DNA from: UBA6019 sp035535055
GTDB lineage: Bacteria; Chloroflexota; Dormibacteria; Dormibacterales; Dormibacteraceae
Assembly: GCA_035535055.1 (NCBI GenBank)
Contig: DATLQT010000076.1
Location: 1-22,530, forward strand
Direction: 5' to 3'
DNA length: 22,530 bases
Both the position numbers and the translations under genes were made by a program. The notes beneath the pieces were generated by a model. The model saw nothing but the letters and a program-made list of their open reading frames with translations. It ran no database searches and was not told where the DNA came from. Below, piece after piece: positions 22,509-22,530 of this stretch (its first letter is position 1; each line of letters starts with the position of its first letter).

Positions 22509-22530
22509 CCTACGATGTCCAGACATCTGA
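22506..22530 (-). repeat. Right terminal inverted repeat of the large IS
   Basis: The reverse complement begins TCAGATGTCTGGACA, as at 20268. It overlaps the transposase stop codon and reaches the window edge. Confidence 0.8.

Larger units (their letters stand above)
20268..22530 (+). mobile_element. Large unclassified DDE insertion sequence (about 2.26 kb)
   Basis: A single 719-codon transposase gene is bounded by terminal inverted repeats. The outer 15 bases TCAGATGTCTGGACA are identical at both ends and homology extends with mismatches to about 25. The left end starts 2 nt after the stop of the mec-linked gene. The right end coincides with the last base of the window, so a target duplication cannot be checked and the true end could lie a few bases further out. 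Confidence 0.85.

Overview
The window comes from a GC-rich bacterium. Three traits suggest a soil or terrestrial lineage near Actinomycetota, Chloroflexota or Dormibacterota: a group II truncated haemoglobin in the same residue register as mycobacterial GlbO, a cysM-mec sulfur pair of the mycobacterial kind, and many promoters that look leaderless. The sequence alone does not fix the phylum.

Left part (1-7160) is accessory-rich. It opens with a truncated AbrB/MazE-type antitoxin (minus strand, running off the edge) and about 1.2 kb with no convincing gene. Next comes clpX (minus). An intact IS256-family element (2861-4258) sits 181 bp upstream of clpX and is flanked by a perfect 8-bp target duplication. 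A compact minus-strand toxin-antitoxin operon follows: Phd/YefM antitoxin, RelE/ParE toxin with an unusual 48-residue tail, and a VapC PIN toxin, each overlapping the next by 4 nt. Beyond a cluster of three GC-rich hairpins lies an alpha/beta-hydrolase pseudogene with two in-frame stops and a frameshift. It diverges from the truncated haemoglobin gene.

Middle part (7200-17030) is mostly housekeeping: a 53-residue CxxC protein, an MFS exporter, an FKBP prolyl isomerase divergent from gnd (6-phosphogluconate dehydrogenase), a membrane-anchored pseudokinase, a small membrane protein, an orphan OmpR-type response regulator, a 7Fe-type ferredoxin, isocitrate dehydrogenase with NADP-type residues, a D,D-carboxypeptidase and enolase.

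Right part (17030-22530) is sulfur metabolism: a cystathionine gamma-synthase-type PLP enzyme coupled to a small membrane protein, then cysM overlapping a JAMM/Mec peptidase, then a frameshifted gene of unknown function. The run ends in a large unclassified DDE insertion sequence (20268-22530), whose right inverted repeat coincides with the last base of the window.

A recurring pattern ties the window together. At least seven starts have a TANNNT hexamer ending only 6-8 nt before the start codon and no Shine-Dalgarno sequence, which points to leaderless mRNAs. The internal genes of the toxin operon, the IS256 transposase and one small membrane protein instead use overlaps or a clear Shine-Dalgarno.
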